From NCBI GenBank assembly GCA_937897005.1, contig CALCOQ010000096.1, forward strand, positions 1-6,601: a stretch of 6,601 bases of DNA, written 5' to 3'. Positions 5,078 through 6,601 of this stretch are shown piece after piece. Source of the DNA: an uncultured euryarchaeote (GTDB lineage: Archaea; Thermoplasmatota; Poseidoniia; Poseidoniales; Poseidoniaceae). The number at the start of each line of letters is the position of its first letter. Position 1 is the first letter of the stretch. Made by a program: the position numbers and the translations under genes. The notes below the pieces were generated by a model, which did no database searches, was not told the DNA's origin, and saw nothing but the letters and a program-made list of their open reading frames with translations.

Positions 5078-6601
5078 GAGGCAGCCATTGCTACTTGTTG
5101 TCATCTTGGTTTTGGGCACATCCGAACTTTCAGGTATTTTGGTTGAGCAACTCACTCCCTCTTCTTTTGATCATGTTCCTGAACCAACAATTTCCATGAC
5201 TGTTGATTGGGATACGGATAGTGATGGAGATGGAGTTCCTGATGTCAATGATTCCCACCCATACAAACTAGCATTGGCTCAACACATTGTAGGAGGCGCC
5301 CCCATTGAAGAGTGGAACACGACGCCATCTCGTATATTGAATGTTTCAAAATTAGTTGGTCATAGTGAATATCTAACAAGTATGGTTTGGGGAGATATAG
5401 ATAATGATGGAGATGCTGATTTACTCTATCCAACAGGTGATGGCCGAAATCGGATATTCTTTAATGATGGTAATGGTAATTTGCAAACACATTGGATAGA
5501 ACCGACGAATTATGCATGGACTTGGGGTGCGGAATTAGTTGATATAAATCAAGATGGTTGGTTAGATATAGTATTTTCAAATTGGAATAGTGGTGGTGAA
5601 TGCACGGGAACAAATTACGCTTGTGGATACATGCTTTTCAATAACAATGGCTCATTCAATAGTACAGGTGATTGGAATAAAACAGGTTCAGTATACAATA
5701 TGGGTATGGGAACTGGGGATTTTGATGGGGACAATGATGTTGACATATTTTTTGCAGGTGGTGTCGGCGATGAAATATTTTACAATGACAATGGCCAAAT
5801 TGAAACCAATCATACCTGGGAAGAGACTCCAAATCAAATATACGGCGCCCTTGGTTGGAGTTATGGACATTCCACAACATTTGATGCTGAATCAGCAGAT
5901 TTTGATAGAGACGGTGACATAGACATCATTCAAGCCAATGGTTGGTTGAATGATTTTAGTCAACTGGAAGCGCATAATATGATATGGAGTAATAATGGGA
6001 ATGGAACATTTGGCAATTTCAATAGCACAGGTAGTGAAATCGCAAGTTGGGCGACTTGGCAGGCTAATGTCACTACTGATATTGAATTGGCCGACCTCGA
6101 TGGAGATGGATATACTGATATTATTGCAGCAAACCAGTGGCGGTGGAATCAACAAATGGGATATCGCTGGAATGCTTCAAATCATATCTATATGAACAAT
6201 AATGGTTCATTCGATAGAAATACAAGCTGGTCATCTACTTTGTCCAGGCCTTCATCTGCAGTCGCAGTGGGAGATCTTGACATGGATGGCGATCCGGATC
6301 TTGTTTTTGCCAATGGGTGGCCAGAAGAAGTAAATGAACAAGGGTCTTGGATAAAAGGAAGAAATCGGTCTGATAACGTCTATACCAATAATAATGGAAT
6401 CATCAGTTCTCTGCCGACATGGCATAATGAAAACCAAACCACATCAGATGTTGAATTTGTTGATTATGATGGAGACAAGGATCTAGATATGGTATTTGCT
6501 CGACACATATACGAAAACAGTACAGGTGATGAAATACCTGGTCACTACAATATTCTCGAGTTCTACGAGAACCCCTGGTCCAATGTAGACAAAGATAACT
6601 G
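5076..6601 (+). CDS. secreted FG-GAP/VCBS-repeat beta-propeller protein (3' end beyond window)
   Basis: The frame is open from ATG 5076 to the window edge, giving 508 residues without a stop, so the C-terminus is missing. The start is the first after an in-frame TAA at 5061-5063. Residues 1-20 look like a signal peptide or N-terminal anchor: R2, then a hydrophobic run LLLVVILVLG (5-14), then TSELSG. Residues 46-59 (DTDSDGDGVPDVND) form a thrombospondin-3-like calcium loop. Seven D-x-[DN]-x-D-G/N-x-x-D loops follow, starting at residues 107, 156, 215, 275, 340, 400 and 463, each followed by a hydrophobic strand and then an N-N-x-G turn. This is the FG-GAP/VCBS pattern of integrin-alpha-like propellers, which bind calcium and act in adhesion or ligand binding outside the cell. 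About 16 N-x-S/T sequons were counted by hand, fitting a glycosylated exported protein. The missing C-terminus may hold a membrane anchor or more domains. Ligand unknown. Codons look more AT-rich than in the neighbours. Confidence 0.92.
   Translation, partial: MRQPLLLVVILVLGTSELSGILVEQLTPSSFDHVPEPTISMTVDWDTDSDGDGVPDVNDSHPYKLALAQHIVGGAPIEEWNTTPSRILNVSKLVGHSEYLTSMVWGDIDNDGDADLLYPTGDGRNRIFFNDGNGNLQTHWIEPTNYAWTWGAELVDINQDGWLDIVFSNWNSGGECTGTNYACGYMLFNNNGSFNSTGDWNKTGSVYNMGMGTGDFDGDNDVDIFFAGGVGDEIFYNDNGQIETNHTWEETPNQIYGALGWSYGHSTTFDAESADFDRDGDIDIIQANGWLNDFSQLEAHNMIWSNNGNGTFGNFNSTGSEIASWATWQANVTTDIELADLDGDGYTDIIAANQWRWNQQMGYRWNASNHIYMNNNGSFDRNTSWSSTLSRPSSAVAVGDLDMDGDPDLVFANGWPEEVNEQGSWIKGRNRSDNVYTNNNGIISSLPTWHNENQTTSDVEFVDYDGDKDLDMVFARHIYENSTGDEIPGHYNILEFYENPWSNVDKDN
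5394..6488 (+). repeat. seven FG-GAP/VCBS calcium-loop repeats within the secreted protein
   Basis: Loops at residues 107-115 (DIDNDGDAD), 156-164 (DINQDGWLD), 215-223 (DFDGDNDVD), 275-283 (DFDRDGDID), 340-348 (DLDGDGYTD), 400-408 (DLDMDGDPD) and 463-471 (DYDGDKDLD). Spacings are 49, 59, 60, 65, 60 and 63 residues. The second has Asn at position 3 and the third has Asn instead of Gly at position 6; the rest keep the Asp set. Seven units fit one closed seven-blade propeller, although the end is not seen. The repeats are diverged at DNA level, so this is an old protein repeat, not a recent duplication. Confidence 0.9.

Noticed and set aside
5590..6195. Frames of 60-110 codons on both strands inside the secreted protein gene
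   Set aside because: They overlap the long repeat-bearing frame, which explains the DNA with seven regular calcium loops; these alternatives show no motif.
1..6601. CRISPR arrays, tRNA/rRNA genes, transposases or insertion sequence ends
   Set aside because: No regularly spaced identical repeats, cloverleaf-like segment or transposase motif was seen on reading both strands by eye.

Overview
This 6.6 kb window looks like a piece of an archaeal chromosome, most plausibly a marine planktonic euryarchaeon such as Marine Group II (Poseidoniia/Thermoplasmatota). That assignment is inference. It rests on an archaeal-style HerA/FtsK-type ATPase, a large secreted Asp/Asn-rich FG-GAP protein carrying a D-x-D-x-D-G-D-G calcium motif, compact spacing, and the lack of consistent Shine-Dalgarno sequences before the genes. 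A bacterial origin cannot be excluded from the window alone. No rRNA, tRNA, CRISPR array or insertion sequence was seen.

Layout, left to right. Bases 1-239 hold no supported gene but contain a strong interrupted inverted repeat (27-40 with 77-90) and a small hairpin (118-134). A small two-helix membrane protein (240-509, +, GTG start) follows. Convergent with it is the largest gene (557-3298, -), a HerA-like P-loop ATPase with an acidic N-terminal tail, a Gly/Ala-rich linker and a C-terminal membrane domain of about six helices. Divergent from that is a DegT/DnrJ/EryC1-family PLP-dependent sugar aminotransferase (3387-4478, +). Its 3' end overlaps the convergent 3' end of a CYTH/triphosphate-tunnel protein (4456-4980, -). 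Divergent from that is a secreted FG-GAP/VCBS-repeat protein (5076 to the window edge, +) with seven Ca-binding repeats about 60 residues apart.

The genes alternate in strand (+,-,+,-,+), so no two neighbours form an operon and each probably has its own promoter. No shared pathway is evident. Loosely, three of the five products are envelope-related (small membrane protein, membrane-anchored ATPase, secreted propeller) and the aminotransferase could supply amino sugars for surface glycans, but this is only a theme. The most unusual item is the HerA-like ATPase: known HerA proteins are soluble, with an N-terminal HAS beta-barrel, and FtsK carries its membrane helices at the N-terminus, whereas here an acidic tail stands before the motor and the membrane domain follows it.
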